Shown here: one piece after another, positions 23,180-29,521 of the stretch
How positions within the stretch are numbered: the stretch's first letter is position 1
Layout of the letters: each line of letters starts with the position of its first letter
Virus record (IMG/VR): IMGVR_UViG_3300044620_001311
Span: 1 to 35,661 of that record
Source: a virus
DNA length: 35,661 nt
Reading direction: 5' to 3' (one strand)
The notes under the pieces: generated by a model
The model's database searches: none
What the model saw: only the letters and a program-made list of their open reading frames with translations
What the model was told of the DNA's origin: nothing
Translations under genes and position numbers: made by a program

Positions 23180-23620
23180 ATGATGATGGCACTCGGAGCG
23201 TTTCGCTTTTCGCTGGAGACGGCGGCTTACCAAAGCCTCGCCCGACAGCACGCTTGGGCGTGGGCCGAACAGGAACGCGTGGGGGATGCCCCGCTGATGC
23301 AATACACCGGCAAAGCCGCCGAACAGCTCAACCTCGACGGCGTGATTCTCCCGCATTTCAAGGGCGGGCTCGGGCAGGTTGCACTCATGCGTCTTCAAGC
23401 CGACCTCGGCCTTCCGCTCCCGCTCATCAGCGGGATGGGCAACTTTTTCGGGCTCTACGTCATCACCGATATTGCCGAGCGGCAGGAGGTTTTCCGGGGC
23501 GACGGTTCCGCAAACCGCGTGGAGTTTTCTTTGATCCTGAAGCGATACTGGGAGCCGACAATCAAACTCGGGCCGTTTCAGGTTTCCGGCTCTGGCCTAC
23601 TGGGGGCGCTGAGCCGATGA
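23180..23620 (+). CDS. U: Tail protein U, P2 gpU-like
   Basis: A 146-residue protein of the P2 gpU family: MMALGAFRFSLETAAYQSLARQHAWAWAEQERVGDAPLMQYTGK, then EQLNLDGVILPHFKGGLGQVALMR and YWEPTIKLGPFQVSGSGLLG. P2 gpU is 159 residues. Three in-frame ATGs (23180, 23183, 23186) compete as start. It acts in tail completion near the tail tip. The last bases overlap gene X by 4 bp. Confidence 0.9.
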   Translation: MMMALGAFRFSLETAAYQSLARQHAWAWAEQERVGDAPLMQYTGKAAEQLNLDGVILPHFKGGLGQVALMRLQADLGLPLPLISGMGNFFGLYVITDIAERQEVFRGDGSANRVEFSLILKRYWEPTIKLGPFQVSGSGLLGALSR

Positions 23621-23826
23621 GTATCTACACAACCAAAGCGGGCGACATGCTCGACGACATCGCATTCCGTTTCTACGGCTCGACCCTCGCCGGGCAGGTC
23701 GAGACCGTGCTTGAGGCAAACAGGGCGCTCGACCTGGGCCAATACATCACGCTTCCGGCAGGCCTTTCGTTGGAGCTTCCCGAGATCGAGCCCGCCCCCC
23801 GCGAAAACGTCCGGCTCTTCAATTGA
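23617..23826 (+). CDS. X: Tail protein X, P2 gpX-like (LysM fold)
   Basis: A 69-residue protein (P2 gpX 67): YTTKAGDMLDDIAFRFYGST...ETVLEANRALDLGQYITLPAGLSLELPEI. This is a LysM-like repeat found in tail proteins and baseplate hubs. It overlaps U (ATGA) and D (TTGA) by 4 bp each. The order U-X-D equals the P2 late operon. Confidence 0.92.
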   Translation: MSIYTTKAGDMLDDIAFRFYGSTLAGQVETVLEANRALDLGQYITLPAGLSLELPEIEPAPRENVRLFN

Positions 23827-24923
23827 CCGTGACCCCCGCCTTCAAAATCACAAACGCGGGGCAGGACATCACCGCGACCTACGCGGCGCGCCTCCTCGGG
23901 CTGAGCATCACCGACGAGGCCACTGAGCAGGCCGACTCCTGCACCATCGACCTGGCCAACGGCGACGGGCGAATCATCATCCCCGAATCCGGCGCAGTGC
24001 TCGAAATCTCGCTGGGCTACGTGGGCAACCTCCGCAACATGGGCCAATTCGTCATCGACGAAGTGAGGCTGAGCGGCCCGCCCGACGTTCTCACCATTTC
24101 CGGGAAAGCCGCGCCGTTTACATCCGCCGGAGGGCTCAAACCATTTCAGACGCGCAAAACGCGCAGCTTCGACAACATCACCCTGGGCGACCTTGTGCGC
24201 ACCCTCGCAGCCGACGCCGGTCTTGCGCCAGCCATCGCGCCCGACCTCGCCGCTGTGCAGATTGAGCACATCGACCAGACGAGCGAGAGCGACATGAACC
24301 TCCTGACGCGCCTTGCCCGCTCTTACGGCGCGCTCATGAAGCCGACCGCCTCCAGTCTCGTTTTCGTCCGACGTGGCCAAAGCCGATCCGCGACCGGGCA
24401 GAAGCTCGGGGCCGTGACCCTCAACAAATCCGAGTGCAGCGGCTACGAGATCCAGCTCGGGCAACGCCAGAACGTCACCAAAGTCCGCACCCGCCGACAC
24501 GACACGCAGACCGGAGAAGAGGTGGAAACGGAAGCTTTTGACGACCAGGGTAGCGAGGAGGAAGGCGCGGAGTACGAAACGCCCTTCCCGGTGGCGACCG
24601 AAGAGGAGGCCACCCGCTCCGCCGACGCCATCCGCGACCAACTCGCACGCGGCGCGCAGACCGTCCGCGTCACCACCTACGGACGCCCGGACCTCATCGC
24701 AGAGGGCTCAATCATCCTCGCCGGATTCCCGGCCCCGCTCAATGGGGAATGGTTGGTCAAAACCGTTTCCCACAGCCTCGACAAATCTGGGGGCTACGTG
24801 ACCGAGATCGAAGGCGAAAACTCGCAGGCGCGAGCACTGGCGCAAAAAGAGGAGCGCCAGAAAAAGGCAAAGGCGTCCAGCGGATCGAGCGGGGGAGACG
24901 AAGGCGGGGCCTTCGAAGAATAG
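23823..24923 (+). CDS. D: Baseplate hub protein D, P2 gpD-like
   Basis: A 366-residue protein (P2 gpD 387) of the late-control/hub family, related to VgrG N-terminal domains and T4 gp27: FKITNAGQDITATYAARLLGLSITDEATEQADSCTIDL, then IEISLGYVG-like LEISLGYVGNLRNMGQFVIDE, VRTLAADAGLAPAI, LLTRLARSYGALMKPTASSLVFVRRG. The start is TTG at 23823 within a 4-bp overlap with X (GTG at 23829 is an alternative). The C-terminus is low-complexity and charged (KASSGSSGGDEGGAFEE). It is the last rightward late gene; the next gene converges 2 bp later. Confidence 0.92.
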   Translation: MTVTPAFKITNAGQDITATYAARLLGLSITDEATEQADSCTIDLANGDGRIIIPESGAVLEISLGYVGNLRNMGQFVIDEVRLSGPPDVLTISGKAAPFTSAGGLKPFQTRKTRSFDNITLGDLVRTLAADAGLAPAIAPDLAAVQIEHIDQTSESDMNLLTRLARSYGALMKPTASSLVFVRRGQSRSATGQKLGAVTLNKSECSGYEIQLGQRQNVTKVRTRRHDTQTGEEVETEAFDDQGSEEEGAEYETPFPVATEEEATRSADAIRDQLARGAQTVRVTTYGRPDLIAEGSIILAGFPAPLNGEWLVKTVSHSLDKSGGYVTEIEGENSQARALAQKEERQKKAKASSGSSGGDEGGAFEE

Positions 24924-24925
24924 CC

Positions 24926-25738
24926 TCAAGGCTTCTCGTTCGGGGCTTTTGCAAGCTCAGCCTTTTCCGGCTCCCAGAGCTTCACATCGTCAAAGCGGAA
25001 GAAAAATTCGGGTTCTGTCATGGCTCCGTTTTCGGTGAGGCTGCCTTCGCTCATGTGGTCCCGTCTTTGCCCATCCGGGAAAAACGACCCGGAAAAAACC
25101 ACGGTTGCGTTTTTGGGCAGACTCGAAAGCACCGCATAAAGCGTGGAGGTTGGCGCAATCAGAGTTTTCCCGAGCAGAGCTTCCGAAAACTCGTTGTTCG
25201 ACGTTTTCAAAACCGCATTCGACCCCGTAAGTCGCACCTCGATGTAAGCCAACCCGTCCGAAGTGGTCCCCATCTTTTCCAGCGTCCCAACCCACCCGGA
25301 GACAGTTTTTGAGGGAAATGCCTTTTGCATTTCCGCCCGTCTCTCAACGCGAGCGGCTGATTTTTGCAGCTCGTTTTCAAGAGCGGAATAGCGTTCCGCA
25401 TACGCCCCGACGATCTTTCCGAAAAGCGCCTGCTGAGGCGGCACCGTGACAACCGGCTTTTTCGGTGGAGTCACCGGGCGCGCCGTGGCGGTTGCTGAGG
25501 AAGACGCCTTGGCGGGAGCCGTGGCGGGAGCCGTGGCCGCATCACCCGAGGAGCTTTTGCCCACGATTGCCAAGAGCACAATCAAAGCCAGCGAAAGAAC
25601 GATGATGATTCCAAGACATCCAGAAAGCGCCTTGGTTGCCTTCGTTTTCGGAGTCACGACTGGAGCGCCGCAACTCGGGCAGGTTTTCGCCTTGTCTGAG
25701 ATTTCCTTGCCGCATTCGGTGCATTTTATCAGAGCCAT
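24926..25738 (-). CDS. Zinc-ribbon, single-span membrane protein (accessory gene)
   Basis: A 270-residue protein encoded opposite to the virion genes. Residues 4-25 form a zinc ribbon (C6, C9, C20, C23, IKCTECGKEISDKAKTCPSCG), a common bacterial N-terminal domain. Residues about 39-60 are one membrane span, followed by an A/S/T/P-rich linker (65-105) and a soluble, probably periplasmic domain with beta segments (WVGTLEKMGTTSDGLAYIEVRL, TVVFSGSFFPDGQRRDHM). Similar architectures occur in bacterial genomes, so this is a likely host-derived moron expressed from the prophage; exclusion of other phages is one possible role. It converges with gene D, leaving a 2-bp gap. Specific function unknown. 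Confidence 0.75.
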   Translation of the reverse strand: MALIKCTECGKEISDKAKTCPSCGAPVVTPKTKATKALSGCLGIIIVLSLALIVLLAIVGKSSSGDAATAPATAPAKASSSATATARPVTPPKKPVVTVPPQQALFGKIVGAYAERYSALENELQKSAARVERRAEMQKAFPSKTVSGWVGTLEKMGTTSDGLAYIEVRLTGSNAVLKTSNNEFSEALLGKTLIAPTSTLYAVLSSLPKNATVVFSGSFFPDGQRRDHMSEGSLTENGAMTEPEFFFRFDDVKLWEPEKAELAKAPNEKP

Positions 25739-25745
25739 CCCGCCC

Positions 25746-25773
25746 AGCTAACAGGCCGACCGCGCACCGCCAA
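25746..25773 (-). promoter_or_regulatory. Possible promoter of the zinc-ribbon membrane gene
   Basis: On the minus strand TTGGCG (25773-25768), 16 bp, TTAGCT (25751-25746), then 7 bp to the ATG at 25738. The -10-to-start spacing is like that at the late promoters. Boxes are only moderately close to consensus. Confidence 0.35.
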
Positions 25774-25802
25774 GCCAAACGCGGAAACTTTCTTTCATTT
25801 AG

Positions 25803-25821
25803 TTGCAAATTTTGTTTGCAA
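25803..25821. promoter_or_regulatory. Inverted repeat in the divergent intergenic region
   Basis: TTGCAAA (25803-25809) and TTTGCAA (25815-25821) form a 7-bp inverted repeat with a 5-bp spacer, overlapping the -35 box of the rightward promoter. It is a candidate operator for control of the accessory cassette. Confidence 0.45.
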
Positions 25822-25844
25822 ACGAAAAGAGCCCGTGCAATAGT
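25816..25844 (+). promoter_or_regulatory. Sigma70-like promoter of the accessory cassette, leaderless
   Basis: TTGCAA (25816-25821), 17 bp, AATAGT (25839-25844), then 6 bp to the ATG at 25851. Spacing is ideal for a housekeeping sigma factor, and +1 would fall on the start codon. The gap is much more AT-rich than the flanks. Confidence 0.6.
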
Positions 25845-25850
25845 TCTCCC

Positions 25851-26150
25851 ATGAACAACACGAAACACACCAAACAATACCTCAACGGCCTCACCCCGCT
25901 TTATTCCGGAAAACTCCAGAAAATGGCGGAGCAGGGCCTTGTCTTCGTCTGCGAGTGCCGGGAAGAGGGTTGCGACCCTCTCCCTGAGGGTTTTGCCACC
26001 CTCGGAGAAGCCTGCGCCCGAGCGGAGGAGTTAAACGCCCTACCCCTCGATGCGGGGGACGAGGGGGAATGGTTTGCGGATCATGCGGTCTACCAGCTCG
26101 AACAGGACGAAGACGGCGATTGGTTCACCACATTCGAGCGCCTCAACTAA
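25851..26150 (+). CDS. Small acidic protein, accessory cassette
   Basis: A 99-residue acidic protein with about 20 D/E residues and few basic ones. The N-terminal third is basic (NNTKHTKQYLNGLTPLYSGKLQK), followed by VFVCECREEGCDPLPEGFATLGEACARAEELNALP and an acidic C-terminus (QLEQDEDGDWFTTFERLN). The cysteines (C34, C36, C41) could form a metal site. No family is recognised. Its location between tail genes and integrase and its own promoter suggest a gene expressed in the prophage or very early, such as a defence-inhibitor; this is inference. The start is set by the first ATG, 6 bp after a -10 box. Confidence 0.6.
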   Translation: MNNTKHTKQYLNGLTPLYSGKLQKMAEQGLVFVCECREEGCDPLPEGFATLGEACARAEELNALPLDAGDEGEWFADHAVYQLEQDEDGDWFTTFERLN

Positions 26151-26161
26151 CCAGTTCCCAC

Positions 26162-26188
26162 ACTGCCCCCGGACTCCCCGGGGGCAGT
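26162..26188 (+). terminator. Strong GC hairpin between accessory genes
   Basis: A perfect stem CTGCCCCCGG (26163-26172) / CCGGGGGCAG (26178-26187), extended by one A-T pair at 26162/26188, encloses a 5-nt loop. There is no U-run after it, so intrinsic termination may be partial. It lies 12 bp after the stop of the first accessory gene. Confidence 0.6.
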
Positions 26189-26211
26189 AGGGAGCCGGGA
26201 AAGCCGGACGA

Positions 26212-26229
26212 ACACACACACACACACAC
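26212..26229 (+). repeat. (AC)9 microsatellite in a 5' leader
   Basis: Nine AC units end 9 bp before the ATG of the next gene. The leader contains no Shine-Dalgarno sequence; it resembles the A/C-rich, G-poor leaders seen before several other genes here. Repeat-number changes could alter expression. Confidence 0.85.
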
Positions 26230-26238
26230 CAAAAACTC

Positions 26239-26460
26239 ATGAGCACCACACCAACCATCGCAGAAATTCTCGCCGCAAAGGCCGAAGCCGGTCCTGACGC
26301 TTATCTCTGGCTCCAAGCGGGCGCAGGGGATTGCATTCTCTGGGCGTCCGAGGAAGACGCGGAAAACGACGACGGAAGCAAAGCCCTCCAGCGGTGGCAA
26401 ATAACCGCTGAGGAAGCGGACAACGCCGAGCTTCTGGCGGAAGTAGACGACCTCAACTAA
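26239..26460 (+). CDS. Small, very acidic protein, DNA-mimic-like
   Basis: A 73-residue protein with about 17 D/E and only 3 K/R residues, so strongly negative. Acidic residues are grouped (ASEEDAENDDGSKALQRW, ITAEEADNAELLAEVDDLN). A short hydrophobic core (AYLWLQAGAGDCILWA) suggests a small folded beta/alpha unit. Size and charge fit known DNA-mimic inhibitors of restriction or CRISPR systems, but many small phage proteins are acidic and no family motif is present. It is preceded by the hairpin and an (AC)9 leader, so its expression can be set apart from its neighbour. Confidence 0.6.
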   Translation: MSTTPTIAEILAAKAEAGPDAYLWLQAGAGDCILWASEEDAENDDGSKALQRWQITAEEADNAELLAEVDDLN

Positions 26461-26469
26461 GCCCTGAAC

Positions 26470-26853
26470 ATGACAACGACCAAAAAAGGAAAAGTCGCTT
26501 TTCAGCTACCGGGCAGCGCAACCGCCCGCGAATACTGGCTGGAATGGGAGCGGGACTGGCTGACCGTCATTGACGGAGAAAGCCGCGCCGATTTTTTCGA
26601 CCTGAAAAAAGGTCAGGCGCTTTTCAAGTCCGGGGAAGGCGTTTGCGATGACTGGCAGGCCGCAGAATGGGAAGCGGTTTTTCGGCTCATGCGAGCCAAG
26701 GCAATAGGCCGCAAACCGCTTCCCGCTGAGCGGAAGCGCGTTCGGCTCAACACCATCGTCGCGCCGGAGACGCTCCAAAAAATCCGCGAGCTTTCCGAGG
26801 CCGGGAATCTCTCCCTCGGTCAAGTGGTGGATCAGTGGGCGGGCAAAAAATAA
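26470..26853 (+). CDS. Small protein with ribbon-helix-helix-like C-terminus
   Basis: A 127-residue protein. Residues 1-70 are acidic with tryptophans (YWLEWERDWLTVIDGESRADFFDLKKGQALF, DDWQAAEWEAVFRLM). Residues about 88-125 (KRVRLNTIVAPETLQKIREL, then SEAGNLSLGQVVDQWA) fit a ribbon-helix-helix DNA-binding pattern: a beta strand with alternating basic residues, then two helices linked by a glycine/asparagine turn. It may be an antitoxin-like or local transcription regulator. No toxin is visible next to it. It starts 9 bp after the previous stop. Confidence 0.6.
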   Translation: MTTTKKGKVAFQLPGSATAREYWLEWERDWLTVIDGESRADFFDLKKGQALFKSGEGVCDDWQAAEWEAVFRLMRAKAIGRKPLPAERKRVRLNTIVAPETLQKIRELSEAGNLSLGQVVDQWAGKK

Positions 26854-26869
26854 AACAACACCCAGAAAC

Positions 26870-27214
26870 ATGAACGAGAACGACGAAATGAAACAAGCGT
26901 GGTCAAAGGTGGAGCAATTGGGCAAAGACGTGCAGAGCGCTTACGCAGCTTTTCTAGACGCATCCGACATGCTCGCCCAAGGACTCATGTTTAAGCGTGA
27001 TTATGTGCTTGGTAAACTAATGCCTAACAAAATGACTCATGAGCAAAGGCGCGACGTGAGCCGAGTCGACGCTTTTTTGAAAAGCGAAAAAGATTGCTTC
27101 CGTAGATTTTGGGATAAGGAACAACAAGAACTCAAACGTGAGGCGCTTCTTGAACGCCTAGCACTGAGCCAAGCTGAAAAGAGGCTTCTTGGCATCGCGG
27201 ATCAAGAGCCCTGA
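26870..27214 (+). CDS. Unknown helical protein, AT-richer than its neighbours
   Basis: A 114-residue, all-helical, charged protein (MKQAWSKVEQLGKDVQSAYAAFLDASDMLAQG..., HEQRRDVSRVDAFLKSEKDCFRRFWDKEQQELKREALLERLALSQAEKRLLG). The DNA at 26980-27140 is clearly less GC-rich than nearby genes, a sign of recent acquisition. The leader is A/C-rich. The 3' end overlaps the end of the convergent integrase gene by 13 bp. No function can be assigned. Confidence 0.55.
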   Translation: MNENDEMKQAWSKVEQLGKDVQSAYAAFLDASDMLAQGLMFKRDYVLGKLMPNKMTHEQRRDVSRVDAFLKSEKDCFRRFWDKEQQELKREALLERLALSQAEKRLLGIADQEP

Positions 27215-28368
27215 GGTGTGAGATAGTGCGCCTCCGTGGTGGCGCTTGAGGTATGGCCTAGAGCCTCTTGCGCCGCCCTTACGCCCGCGAGCCGGGCCGC
27301 GATCGCGTCACGGGTGAGCGTGGCCACGTTGTCTGCGTAGAGACCCCGGAGCCGATGCAGCGGCTTGAGTGCGCCGACCCCGTGCGCGTGGAGCCATTGC
27401 TGCGGGGCTCTTTCAAACCACCGCGACCGCTCGACGGTCCCGGGCGACACCACAACCAGGGAGTCCGGTGGAGCCACGGCGGCAAACGCGGCGAGGTGCC
27501 GCGCAAGGCCAGCCTCTATGACCTCCGCCCGGTAGGGTTTGCCGGTTTTCGTCCACCATTTTTCCTCCGGGCGGTCCCTGAGCGAGATCCGCACGAGCGC
27601 GCCCTCGAGCTCCAGCCAACCGGCCCGGAGCGCCGCAATCTCCTCCCGGCGCATCCCCGCAAACCGGGCCAGCCCGACCACTAGCCAGAGCGCCGGGTCG
27701 ATCTTCTCCAGCGCCCGCCACGCCTCGACAAGCGCGGCATCATCGACCTTCGAGGGCGGCACGTAGGGCTCCGGGAGCATCACGGCCTCCCCGGCCTCCG
27801 TGCGGCAGTCCAGCCCTGCAGTACGATAGACGCGCACCAACGCAGGCAAAAACAGGCAGCGCGCCACCCGCACGGCGGAGTTGACCGCGATGTTTTCGCG
27901 GTAACGTGTGGCCAAGTCGAACCGGAGCCCCTGAGCCTCCAGGGCGGCGCGTTGGTAGCGTTGCCAGAGATCCGGCCCGACTTCGCGACAGGTGACGGCG
28001 GACAGCTCTTTCCCGAGCGCCAACCGGCACACCGTCCGCAGGCGGGAGACGTTATCTTTGGCGACGTTCGCCTTTGTCCGCTTGGGGGTCTCTAGGTAGA
28101 GCCGGGCGAGATCCTCCAGAGAGCCGCCGCCCCGGCCCGGCTTCCAGCCCTCCGCAGCGTGCTTTTCGAGAAATTCTTTCGCACGCGTTTTGGCTTCCGC
28201 AAGGTTCGTGGTCCCGGTCCAAAAGTCCACGGGGTGAGTTTTGGAGCGCGAGCGCATCCGCCAGCCGCGTTTGGCCTGAAATATGAGCGGCCACACCCTG
28301 CCGTCATGTTTCAGCTCGGCAGTTTTTTGAGGGCAGGATGAGGGCACATTTGAGGGCAGAGAGGCCAT
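27202..28368 (-). CDS. int: Tyrosine-recombinase integrase
   Basis: A 388-residue phage integrase. Catalytic residues are visible: R240 (FAGMRREEIAALR), a lysine in the following beta region (K274 or K277), H338-x-x-R341 (LHRLRGLYAD), H372 (EALGHTSSATTEAHY) and the nucleophile Y382. An arm-binding/core-binding N-terminal half precedes it (KEFLEKHA, NVAKDNVSRLRTVCRLALGKELSAVT). The ATG at 28368 is chosen; the frame stays open to 28533, but that part would translate the tRNA-derived att core. The first codons overlap three TGAGGGCA direct repeats. It integrates the genome at a tRNA-Leu(UAG) gene. It is leftward, adjacent to attP. Confidence 0.93.
   Translation of the reverse strand: MASLPSNVPSSCPQKTAELKHDGRVWPLIFQAKRGWRMRSRSKTHPVDFWTGTTNLAEAKTRAKEFLEKHAAEGWKPGRGGGSLEDLARLYLETPKRTKANVAKDNVSRLRTVCRLALGKELSAVTCREVGPDLWQRYQRAALEAQGLRFDLATRYRENIAVNSAVRVARCLFLPALVRVYRTAGLDCRTEAGEAVMLPEPYVPPSKVDDAALVEAWRALEKIDPALWLVVGLARFAGMRREEIAALRAGWLELEGALVRISLRDRPEEKWWTKTGKPYRAEVIEAGLARHLAAFAAVAPPDSLVVVSPGTVERSRWFERAPQQWLHAHGVGALKPLHRLRGLYADNVATLTRDAIAARLAGVRAAQEALGHTSSATTEAHYLTPQGS
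28328..28358 (+). repeat. Left-arm integrase-site-like direct repeats
   Basis: TGAGGGCA occurs at 28328-28335, 28339-28346 and 28351-28358, spaced 11 and 12 bp (one helical turn), inside the first codons of integrase. The related TGGGGGCA occurs in the same orientation on the other side of the att core. Proposed arm-type sites. Confidence 0.6.
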
Positions 28369-28418
28369 GCGGAGACTTTGCCTTAGTTTGGCGCTAATAC
28401 AACCCAACCTTGCGCTAG

Positions 28419-28444
28419 CCCGCTTAAACAAAAGGTTTAGCGGG
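28419..28444. repeat. Bulged inverted repeat beside the att core
   Basis: CCCGCTTAAAC (28419-28429) and GTTTAGCGGG (28435-28444) pair with one bulged T across a 5-nt loop. The motif TTAGCGGNG recurs at 28609-28617 and inverted at 28521-28529, so it may be an accessory-protein (Xis/IHF-like) site set. It also overlaps the likely promoter region of integrase. Confidence 0.4.
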
Positions 28445-28457
28445 GTTTTCGAGAAAA

Positions 28458-28515
28458 TGCCGGGGAGGGGACTCGAACCCCTACTCTGTAAAGAACCAGA
28501 TCCTAAGTCTGGCGC
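28458..28515 (-). other. attP: attP core: 3' part of a tRNA-Leu(UAG) gene
   Basis: Read on the minus strand this is a tRNA 3' portion: anticodon stem CCAGA/TCTGG (28512-28496) with loop CTTAGGA (anticodon TAG), a long variable arm, T stem-loop AGGGG-TTCGAGT-CCCCT (28482-28466), acceptor strand CCCCGGC (28465-28459) and discriminator A (28458). The 5' half does not form a proper acceptor or D arm (the 7 bases at the expected 5' end cannot pair with CCCCGGC), so it is not a whole tRNA. Phages carry such 3' halves so that integration restores the host tRNA. It lies next to the integrase gene. The exact core limits need the host sequence. Confidence 0.85.
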
Positions 28516-28558
28516 TGACTCGCCGCTAAGCATTCAGGGCAAAGGGTTTGCGCAGAGC

Positions 28559-28591
28559 TGGGGGCAATCGTGGGGGCAATTTGTGGGCGCA
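28559..28591 (+). repeat. Right-arm integrase-site-like direct repeats
   Basis: TGGGGGCAAT at 28559-28568 and 28571-28580 (12-bp period), then the weaker TGGGCGCA at 28584-28591. Same orientation and core (TGRGGGCA) as the left-arm set. No gene covers this stretch, which argues that the repeats are functional rather than codon-driven. Confidence 0.62.
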
Positions 28592-28598
28592 GTAATTA

Positions 28599-28627
28599 CC
28601 GGACACACTTTAGCGGAGTGTGTCCGG
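28599..28627. terminator. 11-bp perfect hairpin right of attP
   Basis: CCGGACACACT (28599-28609) and AGTGTGTCCGG (28617-28627) with a 7-nt loop. No U-run on either side. It could end the leftward BRCT transcript before it enters the att region, or be a protein-binding site. The remaining bases to 28790 (about 160 bp) hold no gene or clear signal that I can support. Confidence 0.5.
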
Positions 28628-28790
28628 GAATTCCGACGACACGGATTCAAGGGCCACCTCCGAACCCTTCCGTTGACGCGCACGGAATGCCTTTTTTGAG
28701 CGCCAAAAGGCTTTGTTTCCCATTGTGGGAACTCAACCAGGACGCCGCTTCCCGTTTTGGGAACCTCGCCGGGAAGCATCGGGGCCGGTG

Positions 28791-29465
28791 TCACAGGTAG
28801 GTTTTCCAATCGGTTTCCGAGATGATTGCGATGGGGTGGCCGCTCTGGCGGAAGCCGATTGCGCGCTCGATTTTGTTTCCCCAGACGCCGCGTTTCCATG
28901 CGGGAGAGACAAAGGAGCCAACCAGGACAAAGTCGGTGTCGGTGCGCGGCTGGGCGTGGATGGAGCCGCCCCGATCAACGATTGCGGCCTGAACCGCCGA
29001 GCGCGACCCGAAAGCAAAGCTCCCGGTGATGCAATAGGCCTTCTCATCGTGGAGGATGACGGGCGCGGGGTCATCAAACACGCCCGCAGCCGGTGCGGGT
29101 TGGCCGTAACCGGCAAGCCTGGGGTCTGTCTGGGCGGGCTTGATTTCTGCCAAGCCCCGCAGGATTCCGGCGAGCTCCTCGCACTCCTCCGGCGTGGCGA
29201 CGCCGTCGCTGAAAATGACTTTGAGCCGGGCCACGATGTCGCAAAAGGGCCACTCCGAGGCGTCCTGCGCGTTGGTGGCGATCCATTGGCGGAGGTAAAC
29301 CGCTTCTGCTGGCTGAACCTGACCGTCGGAAAGCAGCGCCCTGCATATTTCAAGCAAGACGTTCGCGGTGTCGGGCTTGAGCGGGCGCGTGTTGTGTCGG
29401 AACGGCTGGGCTAGGAGGTAGGTTTTCACGGACAAAAAAACATCCGAAACCTCCGCGAAAGGCAA
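28791..29465 (-). CDS. BRCT-domain protein
   Basis: A protein of up to 224 residues. Residues about 25-110 form a helical, acid-rich domain (ANVLLEICRALLSDGQVQPAEAVYLRQWI...DIVARLKVIFSDGVATPEECEELAGIL) with repeated D-G turns like a TerB/EF-type helical unit. Residues about 135-224 are a BRCT domain: KAYCITGSFAFGSRSAVQAAIVDRGGSIHAQPRTDTDFVLVGSF and a tryptophan near the end (SETDWKTYL), as in NAD-dependent ligase BRCT. Such proteins occur in phages and bacteria, role unproven; a DNA-end or replication partner is likely. The track start is TTG (29465); GTG at 29430 is an equally good start. It reads leftward, between repressor and attP. Confidence 0.78.
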   Translation of the reverse strand: MPFAEVSDVFLSVKTYLLAQPFRHNTRPLKPDTANVLLEICRALLSDGQVQPAEAVYLRQWIATNAQDASEWPFCDIVARLKVIFSDGVATPEECEELAGILRGLAEIKPAQTDPRLAGYGQPAPAAGVFDDPAPVILHDEKAYCITGSFAFGSRSAVQAAIVDRGGSIHAQPRTDTDFVLVGSFVSPAWKRGVWGNKIERAIGFRQSGHPIAIISETDWKTYL

Positions 29466-29521
29466 AGTTTGAATGCGTTAATGCGCGGCTTTCGCAAAGG
29501 CCGGAGCAGGAGCGGGGCTTT

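Noticed and set aside
24926-27214. Insertion sequence or transposon in the accessory region
   Set aside because: No transposase, terminal inverted repeats or target-site duplications are visible.
26470-27214. Toxin-antitoxin pair (ribbon-helix-helix protein plus helical protein)
   Set aside because: The neighbour shows no toxin motif, and the order and spacing do not indicate a coupled pair; left as unknown genes.
28369-28533. Upstream extension of integrase to 28533
   Set aside because: The frame is open but would translate the tRNA-derived att core and adds a region unlike integrases; the ATG at 28368 gives a normal 388-residue protein.
28458-28545. A complete phage tRNA-Leu gene
   Set aside because: The 3' half is excellent, but the sequence 5' of the anticodon stem cannot form the acceptor stem with CCCCGGC or a proper leucine D arm.
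28629-28790. Short open frames between attP and the BRCT gene
   Set aside because: The candidates in this stretch have no coding bias, start signals or recognisable motifs, and overlap the hairpin and arm repeats.
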